Counted from the stretch's first letter, positions 49,134 to 60,254 are shown. The stretch is DNA of 64,000 bases from Micromonospora cathayae (GCF_028993575.1 NZ_CP118615.1:3866001-3930000); one strand, 5' to 3'. The notes: a model not told the origin generated them from the letters alone. Translations and numbers: made by a program.

Positions 49134-49163
49134 ACCTGCACATGCCAAGAAAATCTAGCAGGT
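49134..49163 (-). promoter_or_regulatory. Promoter and candidate operator of the ArsR-like gene
   Basis: On the minus strand TAGATT (complement of 49152-49157) is a -10 candidate. It is flanked by the inverted repeat ACCTGC (49134-49139) and GCAGGT (49158-49163) with an 18-nt centre. An AT-rich patch in otherwise GC-rich DNA. Confidence 0.45.
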
Positions 49164-49244
49164 GCCAGCCGATGCGGGAAGGAGAGTCGGGGACACGTCA
49201 GGGTGACCCCGGAGAACCTGACCGGGGAAGCGGGGCCGGGGCGG

Positions 49245-49598
49245 TCAGGAGACGGTCGGCCGGGCCCGCTTCGGCAGCTTGGCCACGACCATCTCGTACG
49301 AGGCGTCCACCGCCTCCCGCAACTCCTCGTCGTCGATCGCGCCGTCGAGCCGCAGGGTGTTCCACCCGGACCGGCCCAGGTACGGGGCGGACCGGGCGTC
49401 GTCCGGGTACCGGTGCAGCCACTCGTCGGCGACGTCCCGGTCCGGGCCGCACTTGACCATGACGCTGGCCTCGTCCCCGGTGCCGAGGAAGGCGAAGATC
49501 TTCGGACCGACCTTGGTCACCAGCTCGTCGTCCCAGGGCCGGTCCTCCCAGGCGCCGGGCTTCGTCAGGCAGTACGCCAGCATCTCGGCACGGGTCAT
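49245..49598 (-). CDS. MmcQ/YjbR family protein
   Basis: 117 residues from ATG 49598 (MTRAEMLAYCLTKPGAWEDRPWDDELVTKVGPKIFAFLG). The pattern continues with SVMVKCGPDRDVADEWLHRYPDD, and GWNTLRLDGAIDDEELREAVDASYEMVVAKLPKR completes the YjbR double-wing fold. A CGGAAGGGAG ribosome-binding site precedes the ATG. These small proteins are often called DNA-binding, without a firm function. Confidence 0.85.
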   Translation of the reverse strand: MTRAEMLAYCLTKPGAWEDRPWDDELVTKVGPKIFAFLGTGDEASVMVKCGPDRDVADEWLHRYPDDARSAPYLGRSGWNTLRLDGAIDDEELREAVDASYEMVVAKLPKRARPTVS

Positions 49599-49688
49599 CG
49601 TCGGGCTCCCTTCCGGCCCACCCCGGCATGACGGTTTCGTGGCGGGTGGGCGTAGCGCACACCTAACCACCCGGGGGCGACACCCGGT

Positions 49689-50111
49689 TCAGCCGGTGGT
49701 CGTGGTCCGGCCGGTGACCCGGTCGAAGCGTTGCCGGGCGGCCTGCGCGCTGCCCAGGCCCAGCCCGAAGGCGATCTCCTGCCAGGTCAGTCCGCGGTCC
49801 CGGGCCAGGGCGAGCAGCCCGGCCTCCAGGGTGTCGACGTCGGCGCGAACCCGGGGGAGCAGGGTGAGCGCCGCGATCAGGTCGGACCGGTCGACCGGCT
49901 CCTCGTCGGGCGTCACCTCGGCCCCGCCGGCGGCCAGCGCGAGGACGAGGCTGGCCGCCTCGTACGGCTCGGGTACGTCCGCGTGCGCGTGCCGGCGGCG
50001 GCGCTCGTCCGTGCCGGCGTGCCGTTCGGCGATCCGGAAGAGCGCGGCATGGTCCCGTCGGGCCCGGTCGGCGCCGGGGTTCGGGGGAGCGAACGGATCG
50101 GTGTCAGCCAT
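49689..50111 (-). CDS. Small HTH DNA-binding protein
   Basis: 140 residues. N-terminal half charged (GADRARRDHAALFRIAERHAG). The C-terminal part has a helix-turn-helix like sigma-70 region 4: LARDRGLTWQEIAFGLGLGSAQAARQRFDRVTGR. ATG 50111 lies 7 nt after a -10-like hexamer with a perfect TTGACA further upstream, so the transcript may be leaderless. An upstream in-frame start (50147) would overlap the promoter. Target unknown. Confidence 0.72.
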   Translation of the reverse strand: MADTDPFAPPNPGADRARRDHAALFRIAERHAGTDERRRRHAHADVPEPYEAASLVLALAAGGAEVTPDEEPVDRSDLIAALTLLPRVRADVDTLEAGLLALARDRGLTWQEIAFGLGLGSAQAARQRFDRVTGRTTTTG

Positions 50112-50118
50112 GCCCACC

Positions 50119-50147
50119 ACTCCACCATCGCATCGCGTCGTTGTCAA
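50119..50147 (-). promoter_or_regulatory. Sigma-70-type promoter of the HTH gene
   Basis: On the minus strand: TTGACA (complement of 50142-50147), a 17-nt spacer, and TGGAGT (complement of 50119-50124), then 7 nt to the ATG. The -35 is perfect and the -10 is weak. Confidence 0.5.
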
Positions 50148-50174
50148 CGAAATGTTGAAGAGGGTGGTACGTGA

Positions 50175-52862
50175 TCACACCCGCGACCGGGCACGACGGG
50201 CCACCCGCCCCGGCAGCCGAGCCGCCACCCGGTCTGACAGCCGGCCTGACAGCCGAGCAGCCACCCGGCCCGGCAGCCGGCCCAGCCGGGCCGCCAGTGC
50301 CGCGTACCCGATGCCCGCGCCGAGCGAGACCACCAGCGCGAGCAGCTCGTGGTCGCGCAGGTGCGGGTAGACCTGCCAGTGGGTCAGGTAGATGTACAGC
50401 GAGCTGGCCGCCAGCACCCCGGCGACCCGGTTCAGCACACCCAGGCTCGGCAGGCTGGGCACCCAGACCAGCAGCACCAGACCGGCCACCACCAGCGCCT
50501 CCCGCTGCGGCTGACCGAAGAAACCCGGCACGGTGACCAGCACGGCCACCGTCACCAGCAGCCGCTGCCGGACGTCGGCGGCCCGGGCGGCGGCCCAGCC
50601 GAGCGCGAACAGCCAACCCGCCACCACCGCCGTGGGCAGGTCGTAGCGGGCGTCCAGGCCGGACACGTCATACCGGCTGAGCAGGCCGACGGCCACCAGG
50701 GCGACCGGGAAGCCGAACGGGAACCGCCGTTCCAGCCGGTCCATCCGACGCGAGGCGAGCAGGGCCGCCACCGCCAGCAGCAGGTAGACCAGCGCCTCGA
50801 TGAACCAGAAGTGCCAGTCGGTGGTGGAGTCGTCCGGGCCGACCAAACTGTGCAGCAGCAGCACCGTGGTCGGCCGGTAGTCGTCGGTGACCAGGGCGGC
50901 CACCGCGATCCAGGTCATCGCCGGCAGCGCCACCCGGGTGACACCGGCGCGGATCTGCCGCAGCCGGTCGACCCGGTCGGCGTCGGTGAGCTGGAACCGG
51001 GCGAAGTTGAACCCGGCCACCCCGAGCAGCAGGTGCGCGCCGCCGGTGACGTTGAACAGGGTGATGTGCGACCCCACGACCAGCACGATCGCCAGCGCCC
51101 GCAGCGCCACGCTGGTCTCCAGTGACCGGCGGCGCCGGCCGGTGCGGGCACCCGCCGCCAGGTCACGGATCGGCCGGGTGTGCCAGTCGGCGGGCAGGTG
51201 CCCCAGCGCCCGCTCCAGGCGCACCGACATCTCCACGTACGACAGGGAGTCACCGCCGAGGTCCACGAAGCTGTGCCCCGGGGCGACGTCGGCGCGGTCG
51301 AGCACCTCGGCGTACAGCCGGCACAGGTCGACGTCCCCGTCCCGGCCCCCGGACGCCGTCACCGTCCGGGCGGACGAGCCGTCGTCCCGGCCGGCCGGTG
51401 TCGCCGTCCGGGCCAACTCCCGGACCGCGGGTCGGTCGATCTTGCCGCTGGGCAGTCGGGGCAGCTCCGGTACCGGACAGACCCGCACCGCCCGGGGCGG
51501 CAGGCCGCACTCCCCGGCCACCAGCCGGCGCACGCCGTCCGGGTCGACGCAGCCGGCGGCCGCCACCACCAGCTCGTCGTCCGCGCCCAGGCAGCACGAG
51601 CGGACGCCGTGCCGCTCCAGCAGGGCCTCCACCCGCTGCGGGTCGACCCGCAGGCCGAGGATCTTCGCGAACCCGCTGCGCCGGCCGACCAGCTCGTACA
51701 GGCCGTCCGGCCGCCGCCGGGCCACGTCCCCGGTGCGCAGCTCCGCGACGGTACGCCCCAACGCCAGGTCGGCCGGCCCGTCGGCGTACCCGAGCATCAC
51801 GTTCGGTCCGGCGTACACCAGCTCGCCGATGTCCGGCTCGGGCCGGTCCGGCAGCGGTACCAGCCGGAACGACCCACCCGGCACCGGCACCCCGATCGCC
51901 TCCGGGCAGACCGTCGTCAGCTCCGGCGGCAGGTACGCCATCCGGGCGGTCGCCTCGGTCTGCCCGTACATGACGACCAGGTCCCAGCCCTGCCGCCGCC
52001 CGAGCGTGGCGAACCGGGTCACCGCCTCCGGGGCGAGCCGCCCGCCGGCCTGGGTGACGTACCGCAGGTGCGGCAGCCGCATCCCGGCGAAACCGGCCCG
52101 GTCCAGCAGTTCGAACGTGTACGGCACCCCGGCGAAGGTGGTGCCCCGCCGCCGCCGGAACAGCTCCCAGAAACCGGTGTCGGTCACCGAACGGTCGGTC
52201 AGGATCAGCCCGGCCCCGCGCAGCAGGTGACTGTTCACCACCGACAGGCCGTAGCAGTAGTGCAGCGGCAGGGTGGTGGCGGCCCGGTCGTCGGCCCGGA
52301 TGCCGAGGTACTCGGCGATCGACTCGGCGTTGGCCTGGAGGTTGGTGTGCGACAGCCGGACCAGCTTCGGGGAGCCGGTCGACCCGGAGGTGCTCAACAG
52401 CAGCGCCAGGTCGGGGTGCAGGGTGTGCGCGCTGCCCGCCCGGCGCTCGTCGAGCGTCCACCTGCCGTCGGTCCGGCCCACCACCACGTCCGGGTCGTAC
52501 GCCTCGACCAGCGCCGGCACCGCCGCCGACGTCCCCGGCACCAGCAGCAGGGGGTGCCCGGCGTGCAGCGCGGCCAGGTACGTGACCAGCGCGTCCACCG
52601 TGTTCGACCCGGCCAGCAGCACCAACCGCCGGCCGGTGCCCAGCCGCCGCGCGACCTCCGTCACCCGGTCGGCCAGCTCGCGGTAGGTCAGTTCGCCGTC
52701 GTCGGTGCTGACGGCGAGCCGGTCACCGTGGGCGGCCAGCCCGTCGACGAACGGGACCGTCCCGGCGGTGCGGGTGGCCGTCCCGGAGGTGCGGGGGAGC
52801 GTCCCGGTGGCGGCGCGGGTGGCCGTCCCGGCGGCGGGGAGCAGCTCGGACAGGGGTGTCAC
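50175..52862 (-). CDS. Fusion of adenylation domain, carrier domain and membrane acyltransferase
   Basis: 895 residues. Residues about 38-500 are an AMP-forming adenylation domain: LSTSGSTGSPK (157-166), GQTEATARM, TGDVARRRPDGLYELVGR and a C-terminal LPSGKIDR with the catalytic Lys. Residues about 510-580 are a peptidyl-carrier domain with phosphopantetheine Ser in DLGGDSLSYVEM. From about 585 there are some ten membrane helices of acyltransferase family 3, with RALAIVLVVGSH as the R-x10-H motif. A plausible reading is activation of an acid, loading on the carrier and transfer at the membrane. An iron-box-like site lies 11 nt upstream of the ATG, suggesting iron control. The acceptor is unknown. 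Confidence 0.86.
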   Translation of the reverse strand: MTPLSELLPAAGTATRAATGTLPRTSGTATRTAGTVPFVDGLAAHGDRLAVSTDDGELTYRELADRVTEVARRLGTGRRLVLLAGSNTVDALVTYLAALHAGHPLLLVPGTSAAVPALVEAYDPDVVVGRTDGRWTLDERRAGSAHTLHPDLALLLSTSGSTGSPKLVRLSHTNLQANAESIAEYLGIRADDRAATTLPLHYCYGLSVVNSHLLRGAGLILTDRSVTDTGFWELFRRRRGTTFAGVPYTFELLDRAGFAGMRLPHLRYVTQAGGRLAPEAVTRFATLGRRQGWDLVVMYGQTEATARMAYLPPELTTVCPEAIGVPVPGGSFRLVPLPDRPEPDIGELVYAGPNVMLGYADGPADLALGRTVAELRTGDVARRRPDGLYELVGRRSGFAKILGLRVDPQRVEALLERHGVRSCCLGADDELVVAAAGCVDPDGVRRLVAGECGLPPRAVRVCPVPELPRLPSGKIDRPAVRELARTATPAGRDDGSSARTVTASGGRDGDVDLCRLYAEVLDRADVAPGHSFVDLGGDSLSYVEMSVRLERALGHLPADWHTRPIRDLAAGARTGRRRRSLETSVALRALAIVLVVGSHITLFNVTGGAHLLLGVAGFNFARFQLTDADRVDRLRQIRAGVTRVALPAMTWIAVAALVTDDYRPTTVLLLHSLVGPDDSTTDWHFWFIEALVYLLLAVAALLASRRMDRLERRFPFGFPVALVAVGLLSRYDVSGLDARYDLPTAVVAGWLFALGWAAARAADVRQRLLVTVAVLVTVPGFFGQPQREALVVAGLVLLVWVPSLPSLGVLNRVAGVLAASSLYIYLTHWQVYPHLRDHELLALVVSLGAGIGYAALAARLGRLPGRVAARLSGRLSDRVAARLPGRVARRARSRV

Positions 52863-52872
52863 GCAGCCACGA

Positions 52873-52891
52873 TAAGGTAAGGCGATCCTAA
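52873..52891. promoter_or_regulatory. DtxR/IdeR-type iron box
   Basis: TAAGGTAAGGCGATCCTAA matches the iron-box consensus (TTAGGTTAGGCTAACCTAA) at 14 of 19 positions and is roughly palindromic. It lies in an AT-richer gap between the divergent acyltransferase fusion (11 nt from its ATG) and the glycosylase gene. Iron-bound DtxR/IdeR would repress the fusion gene when iron is plentiful. Match counted by eye. Confidence 0.65.
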
Positions 52892-52974
52892 GTTGAAGGG
52901 TGGGTGCGGTTCGACACGCCCGCCCCCGCCCGCCCCGACTTGCCGACCGGCCCGGCCCGGCGTTTCCTGGTCGG

Positions 52975-53757
52975 GTGGACTACTCGTGGCTGTCCGCCCC
53001 GGCCGGGCAGGTACCCGAAACGGCGCGGACGCTGCTCGGCTGGGAGATCTCGGCCGGTGGCGTCCGGATCCGGCTCACCGAGGTCGAGGCGTACGCCGGA
53101 ACCGGGGCGGACCCGGCCTCCCACGCCCACCGGGGCCCCACCCCACGGACCCGGGTGATGTTCGGGCCGGCCGGGCACGCGTACACGTACTTCGTCTTCG
53201 GCGTGCACTGGTGCCTGAACGTCGTCTGCGGCGGCGCGGGGGAGGCGGCGGCGGTCCTGCTACGCGCCGGTGAGGTCGTCGACGGGGCCGACCTGGCCCG
53301 CGAACGCCGGGCCGCCGGGGCGGACACCCGCCGGAGCACCGCCACGGACGACAGCCGCGAACACCGGGCGACAGGGCCGGTCCCCGCCTCCGGCACCGCA
53401 AGCGCGGACGACCTGCGCGAACGTCCGGCGGCAGGGCCGGCCGCCACCTCCGGGGCCGTCGTCACGGACGACAGCCGTGAACGCCGGGTGCCCGACCGGG
53501 ATCTCGCCCGGGGACCGGCCCGCCTGGTCGTCGCGCTCGGAATCACGGCGGAGGCGAACGGCACCTCCGTCGTCGACGGGACCGGCCCGTTGCTACTGAC
53601 CCCGCCGACCCGCCCGGTCCCGCCGTCGGCGATCTCCGCCGGTCCCCGCGTCGGGGTGGCCGCCGCCCACGACGTGCCGTGGCGCTTCTGGATCACCGGC
53701 GATCCGACGGTCAGCGTCTACCGGCGGCACGTACCCCGCCGCCGCCCGCGCGCCTGA
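52975..53757 (+). CDS. mpg: 3-Methyladenine DNA glycosylase (AAG/MPG family)
   Basis: 260 residues from GTG 52975; an earlier start at 52900 is possible. Family motifs: RIRLTEVEAYAGTGADPASHAHRGPTPRT with the catalytic Glu, VMFGPAGHAYTYFVFGVHWCLNVVCG, and AVLLRAGEVV. The C-terminus has GPARLVVALGITAEANGT and PRVGVAAAHDVPWRFWITGDPTVS. Between them lies an extra segment of about 60 residues built from degenerate TDDSRE-HRA/DLRERPA repeats near 53330-53490, which is unusual. Removes alkylated purines from DNA. Divergent from the iron-boxed gene. Confidence 0.92.
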   Translation: MDYSWLSAPAGQVPETARTLLGWEISAGGVRIRLTEVEAYAGTGADPASHAHRGPTPRTRVMFGPAGHAYTYFVFGVHWCLNVVCGGAGEAAAVLLRAGEVVDGADLARERRAAGADTRRSTATDDSREHRATGPVPASGTASADDLRERPAAGPAATSGAVVTDDSRERRVPDRDLARGPARLVVALGITAEANGTSVVDGTGPLLLTPPTRPVPPSAISAGPRVGVAAAHDVPWRFWITGDPTVSVYRRHVPRRRPRA

Positions 53758-53763
53758 CCGCGA

Positions 53764-53791
53764 CCCCACACGGCCGGCCGGCCGTGTGGGG
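53764..53791. terminator. 28-bp perfect palindrome between convergent genes
   Basis: CCCCACACGGCCGG (53764-53777) is followed directly by its complement to 53791. Seven nt after the mpg stop and 7 nt before the end of the convergent stress-protein gene, so a bidirectional terminator is likely. Confidence 0.8.
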
Positions 53792-53797
53792 CGTAGG

Positions 53798-54679
53798 TCA
53801 ACCGGTGTGCCCGTGCGGGTGGACGACCAGCACCGGGCAGTGCGCGTGCTGCACCAGCGCCTGGCTGACCGAGCCGAGCAGCAGCCCGGCGAAGCCGCCC
53901 CGGCCGCGCGAGCCGACCACCACCAGCGACGCCTCCCCGCTGGCGCTGATCAGGGCCTCCTCGGGCTTCGCCGCCCGCACCGGGCGTTCCTCGACCGCCA
54001 GGTCCGGATACCGGGCCCGGACCGTCTCGGCCGCCCCGGCCAGCAGCCGCCCGGCCGCCACCCGGAACGCCGCCTCCGTCTCGGCGAACTCCTCGGGCAC
54101 CGGCCGGTTGCCGTCGGCGTACCAGACATGCGCCAGGACCAGCGGTACCCCCCGCCCGGCGGCCTCGTCGGCGGCCTGCCCGACGGCCAGTTCCGCCACC
54201 TCGGAACCGTCCACCCCGACCACCACCGGCCCGGTCGCCGGCTCCGGCCGGTCGGCGGGCCGGACCACCAGCACCGGGCAGTGCGCGTGCCCGGCGACCT
54301 GGGTGCTCACCGAGCCCAGCAGCAGCCCGGCGAAGCCACCCCGCCCCCGGCTGCCGACCACCACCAGGTCCGCCCGCCGGGACTCCTCGACCAGGGTCGC
54401 CCCCGGCCCGCCGGCCACCTGGCGTACCTCGACGGCCAGCTCGGGCCAACGTTCCCGCAGCTCACCGGCCGTCTGCGTGAGCATCTTGCCGGCCTCGTCG
54501 CTGGGTTCGGGCACCCCCAGGTCGTACGGGTTGATCGGAACGCCGTACCCCAGCGGGTGCAGGTAACCGTGCACCAGGTGCAGCGGGCAGCCGCGCAGGG
54601 ACGCGGCCCGCGCGGCGTGCTCGGCGGCGATCAGGCTCGACGGCGATCCGTCGACGCCCACCACGACCGGTCGGTTCAT
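53798..54679 (-). CDS. Tandem universal stress protein
   Basis: 293 residues made of two Usp domains. Domain 1 (1-145): VVVGVDGSPSSLIAAEHA ... LVVVGSRGRGGFAGLLLGSVSTQV. Domain 2 (150-290) repeats it: VVVGVDGSEVAELAVGQA ... LVVVGSRGRGGFAGLLLGSVSQAL. The G-x2-G-x9-G(S/T) nucleotide loop is present in both halves, so ATP binding is expected. Minus strand, first of the stress island in gene order from the left; such proteins belong to the hypoxia/dormancy regulons of actinobacteria. Confidence 0.93.
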   Translation of the reverse strand: MNRPVVVGVDGSPSSLIAAEHAARAASLRGCPLHLVHGYLHPLGYGVPINPYDLGVPEPSDEAGKMLTQTAGELRERWPELAVEVRQVAGGPGATLVEESRRADLVVVGSRGRGGFAGLLLGSVSTQVAGHAHCPVLVVRPADRPEPATGPVVVGVDGSEVAELAVGQAADEAAGRGVPLVLAHVWYADGNRPVPEEFAETEAAFRVAAGRLLAGAAETVRARYPDLAVEERPVRAAKPEEALISASGEASLVVVGSRGRGGFAGLLLGSVSQALVQHAHCPVLVVHPHGHTG

Positions 54680-54816
54680 CAGCTCTCCCGTCCACGGGTC
54701 GTCAGCTTCTCCCCGGTCACCCGGACTTCTCCCTGGTCTACCCGGACCTACCCGCCGGCCCCGACTCCGACACGCCCGACCAGCGGGTTCGGCGAACCGG
54801 GCGGCCCCGACCGGGC

Positions 54817-55704
54817 CTACTCCTGCGGACCGTGCCGCCGGACGATCGCCAGCGGGCAGTGCGCGTGGTGCAGCACCGCGTGGCTGACCGAGCCGAGCAG
54901 CAGCCCGGCCAGCCCGCCCCGACCGCGCGCCCCGACGACCACGAGCTGTGCCTCCTTCGACGCCTCGACCAGCACCCGGGACGCGTTGCCCCGGACCAGC
55001 CGCTGCCGGATCGGCACCTCCGGGTAGCGCGTCGACCAGCCGGCCACCGCCTCGGCCAGGACCCGCTCCTCCTCGGCGGCGAGCGCGTCCAGGTCGTACA
55101 CCAGCGGCAGCACGTCACCGGGGCCCAACGGCACCGGGTGCAGCCAGGTGTGCACCGCGACCAGCTCGGTCCCGCGCCGGGCCGCCTCCTCGACGGCGAA
55201 CCCGACCGCCAGGTCGGACAACTCCGAACCGTCGACGCCCACCACCACCGGACCGTCGGCCCGGTGTTCGCCCCGGGCCACCAGCACCGGGCATTCGGCG
55301 TACGCGCCGACCTGAACCGCCGACGAGCCGAGCAACAGCCCGGCGAAACCGCCGAGCCCTCGGTTGCCGAGCACCACCAGGTCGGCGTCGCGGGCCTCGG
55401 CCAGCAGCACCGGGGTGGGCGGCCCGTCGACCACCACGCCGGTGACCGGTACCTCCGGGGCGACCTTCCCGGCCTCGGCCACCGCCTCGGCGACGATCCG
55501 TTCCGCCTGGTTGCGCAGCCCGCCCCCGGCCGGGCCGTCCGGCACCGGACCCAGCGGCACGCCGAGCAGCGGCCAGACGAAGGCGTGCACCACCCGCAGT
55601 GACCGGCCCCGGATCGCGGCCTCCCGGACCGCCAGCCGGACCGCGTCCAACGCGGTCTCCGAACCGTCCACCCCCACCACGACCGGTGCGTCTGGCCTGA
55701 CCAT
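54817..55704 (-). CDS. Tandem universal stress protein
   Basis: 295 residues, two Usp domains: VVVGVDGSETALDAVRLAV ... LVVLGNRGLGGFAGLLLGSSAVQV, and VVVGVDGSELSDLAVGFAV ... LVVVGARGRGGLAGLLLGSVSHAV. The ATG at 55704 has AGGAGGAG at good spacing; an ATG 6 nt upstream is too close to that site. Paralogue of the downstream gene. Lies 47 nt downstream of the P-type ATPase on the same strand, probably one operon. Confidence 0.93.
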   Translation of the reverse strand: MVRPDAPVVVGVDGSETALDAVRLAVREAAIRGRSLRVVHAFVWPLLGVPLGPVPDGPAGGGLRNQAERIVAEAVAEAGKVAPEVPVTGVVVDGPPTPVLLAEARDADLVVLGNRGLGGFAGLLLGSSAVQVGAYAECPVLVARGEHRADGPVVVGVDGSELSDLAVGFAVEEAARRGTELVAVHTWLHPVPLGPGDVLPLVYDLDALAAEEERVLAEAVAGWSTRYPEVPIRQRLVRGNASRVLVEASKEAQLVVVGARGRGGLAGLLLGSVSHAVLHHAHCPLAIVRRHGPQE

Positions 55705-55751
55705 CGTCATCTCCTCCTTCGTCCACGTCCCAGTCTGGTCGTCGGGCCGCC

Positions 55752-58487
<2,736 letters not shown>

Positions 58488-58594
58488 CGTCGATCTCCAC
58501 TCGCTCCACGGGCACGCCCGGTCGCCGCGCCACTGTCGGCTCCAGACTTCCGCCGGTACCGGTTGGCGGGTAGGGGCGTTGCACCCGCCCGCCC

Positions 58595-58622
58595 GGGACC
58601 TCCGGCCCGGGACCTCCGACCC
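58595..58622. promoter_or_regulatory. Two tandem degenerate DosR/DevR-like sites
   Basis: GGGACCTCCGGCCC (58595-58608) and GGGACCTCCGACCC (58609-58622), a 14-nt direct repeat. Each differs at one position from the palindromic core GGGAC-N4-GTCCC. They lie 108-135 nt upstream of the P-type ATPase start. Confidence 0.4.
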
Positions 58623-58637
58623 CGGTGCGTGGGCGCG

Positions 58638-58946
58638 CTACCGGGCGGCCGGGTGGGCGGCCGGCGGGTGGTCGCGGTGGACCACGAGTTCGCCCACCTC
58701 CAGCCGCCCGATGCGTAGTTCGCGGATCACCGCCCGGCGCACCGCCAGCCGACCGATGGCCAGCGCGGCGACGGCGACCGAACCGACCGCGACCGCGCCC
58801 AGCGCGAGGCTGCCGACCGCGAGAGCGCCGACCGCGCCGGCCCCGACCGCCCGCGCTCCCGTCGCGGTGGCGGCCCGCACCACCGGTGTCCCGGTCGGCG
58901 GCCACGAACGGTCCCACAGTCCCCGGTACGGTGCGCGTCGGCCCAT
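58638..58946 (-). CDS. Small protein with A-V-G hydrophobic repeats
   Basis: 102 residues from ATG 58946 (MGRRAPYRGLWDRSW). Residues about 28-75 are a regular run of AVGA/LAVGS/LALGA/VAVGS/VAVAA/LAIGR units, a period of about five to six residues that resembles a beta-solenoid more than a membrane helix. A basic segment (RLAVRRAVIRELRIGRLEVGELVV) continues the period. No enzymatic motif. Sits in the stress island upstream of the P-type ATPase. A long hydrophobic membrane segment is an alternative reading. Confidence 0.55.
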   Translation of the reverse strand: MGRRAPYRGLWDRSWPPTGTPVVRAATATGARAVGAGAVGALAVGSLALGAVAVGSVAVAALAIGRLAVRRAVIRELRIGRLEVGELVVHRDHPPAAHPAAR

Positions 58947-59083
58947 GTCCCGAGTGTCCCGTACCGGCCGGCCGGTGGACGGACGTTCCCGTGCGCAGCT
59001 TCCCGGCCCGGTCGCCTCGGCGTGCGACAGATCGCTCCGGTGCGGGAGCCAGCCGCCCCCGGGCCCGGCTCCCGCACCGGAGG

Positions 59084-59163
59084 CGGTCACGGCTGGAACA
59101 CCACGGTCACGGCTGGAACACCACGGTCACAGCTGGAGCGCCACGGTCAGGGCTGGAGCACCA
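59084..59163. repeat. 20-nt repeat, four copies, at the alcohol dehydrogenase 3' end
   Basis: CGGTCACGGCTGGAACACCA-type units at 59084, 59104, 59124 and 59144. Read on the minus strand, the first copy is the last codons and TGA of the dehydrogenase gene and the rest repeat it downstream, each again with a TGA. Confidence 0.9.
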
Positions 59164-60157
59164 GACGGGCGGCGACCCGACCGGCGAGCACGTCCTCGAC
59201 CGCTTCGTTGATCTCGTCGAGCTTGCGCACCTCGTACACCACCCGGGTCCGCCCGGCGGCGTGCAGCCGGAACACCTCGGCCAGGTCGGCGCGGGTGCCG
59301 ACGATCGAACCGAGCACCGTGATCCCCTTCAGCACGGTCTCGAAGACCGGCAGCGTGACCAGGTTGTCCTTCGGCAGCGACACCAGCACCAGTCGCCCGC
59401 CGCGCCGTAGGCAGCGGTGCGCCTGCTCGATCACCGTCGGGCTGGCCGCCAGGACGATCGCCACGTCCACCCCGCCGAGGGCGGTGACCGGGGTGACCGG
59501 GTCGGTGACGGCCGCGTTGACGGTGTGCGTCGCACCGAGCGCGCCGGCCAGCGCCAGCTTCTCCTCGGTGACGTCCACCGCGACGGTCTCCGCGCCGAAC
59601 AGCTGCGCGTACTGCTGGGCGAGGTGCCCCAGCCCGCCGATGCCGAAGATCGCGACCCGCTCGCCGGGACGCACCCCGGCCACCTTCACCGCCTTGTACG
59701 TGGTGACCCCGGCGCAGGTCAGCGGGGCCGCTTCGACCGGGTCCACGCCGTCGGGCACCCGTACCGCGTACCGGGCCGACGCGACCGCGTACTCGGCGTG
59801 CGCGCCGTCGATGGCGTACCCGGTGTTGCGCTGCGCCTCGCACAGCGTCTCCCAGCCGGTCACGCAGTACTCGCAGGTGCCGCAGGCCCAACCCAGCCAC
59901 GGCAGGGCGACCCGGTCGCCGACGGCGTGCTCGGTGACCCCGGCACCGATCCGCTCGACGATGCCGACGCCCTCGTGCCCGGGGACGAACGGCGGGTTCG
60001 GCTTCACCGGCCAGTCGCCCCGGGCGGCGTGGATGTCGGTGTGACAGAGCCCGCTGGCCTCGATCCGGACCAGGATCTCCCCGGCGTCCGGCTCCGGCAC
60101 GGGCAGGTCGAACAGCTCCAGCGGACGGTCGAACGCGGTGACGACGGTGGCGCGCAT
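59147..60157 (-). CDS. Zinc-dependent alcohol dehydrogenase
   Basis: 336 residues. Catalytic zinc site GLCHTDIHAARGDWP and PFVPGHEGVGIV (Cys and His-Glu), structural zinc cluster CGTCEYCVTGWETLC with four Cys, and a Rossmann motif IFGIGGLGHLAQQYAQ. NAD-linked oxidation of primary alcohols is expected by similarity to AdhP/AdhA. ATG with GAGGAGG 8 nt upstream. A GGGAC-N4-GTCCC palindrome lies 84 nt upstream, suggesting hypoxia-type control. The C-terminus runs into a tandem repeat. Confidence 0.92.
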   Translation of the reverse strand: MRATVVTAFDRPLELFDLPVPEPDAGEILVRIEASGLCHTDIHAARGDWPVKPNPPFVPGHEGVGIVERIGAGVTEHAVGDRVALPWLGWACGTCEYCVTGWETLCEAQRNTGYAIDGAHAEYAVASARYAVRVPDGVDPVEAAPLTCAGVTTYKAVKVAGVRPGERVAIFGIGGLGHLAQQYAQLFGAETVAVDVTEEKLALAGALGATHTVNAAVTDPVTPVTALGGVDVAIVLAASPTVIEQAHRCLRRGGRLVLVSLPKDNLVTLPVFETVLKGITVLGSIVGTRADLAEVFRLHAAGRTRVVYEVRKLDEINEAVEDVLAGRVAARLVLQP

Positions 60158-60240
60158 CTCAGGGCCTCCTCTTCTCGCTTCCGTCCCCCAGCCTCGTCGC
60201 CCGCGCCGGCTGTGGTCAGGGGCACAGGACCGGCGTACCC

Positions 60241-60254
60241 GGGACCTCCGTCCC
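60241..60254. promoter_or_regulatory. DosR/DevR-like palindrome upstream of alcohol dehydrogenase
   Basis: GGGACCTCCGTCCC, and with flanks CGGGACCTCCGTCCCG, is a perfect inverted repeat with a 4-nt centre. This equals the core of the mycobacterial DosR box (CGGGAC-N4-GTCCCG). It lies 84 nt upstream of the dehydrogenase ATG. Confidence 0.6.
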
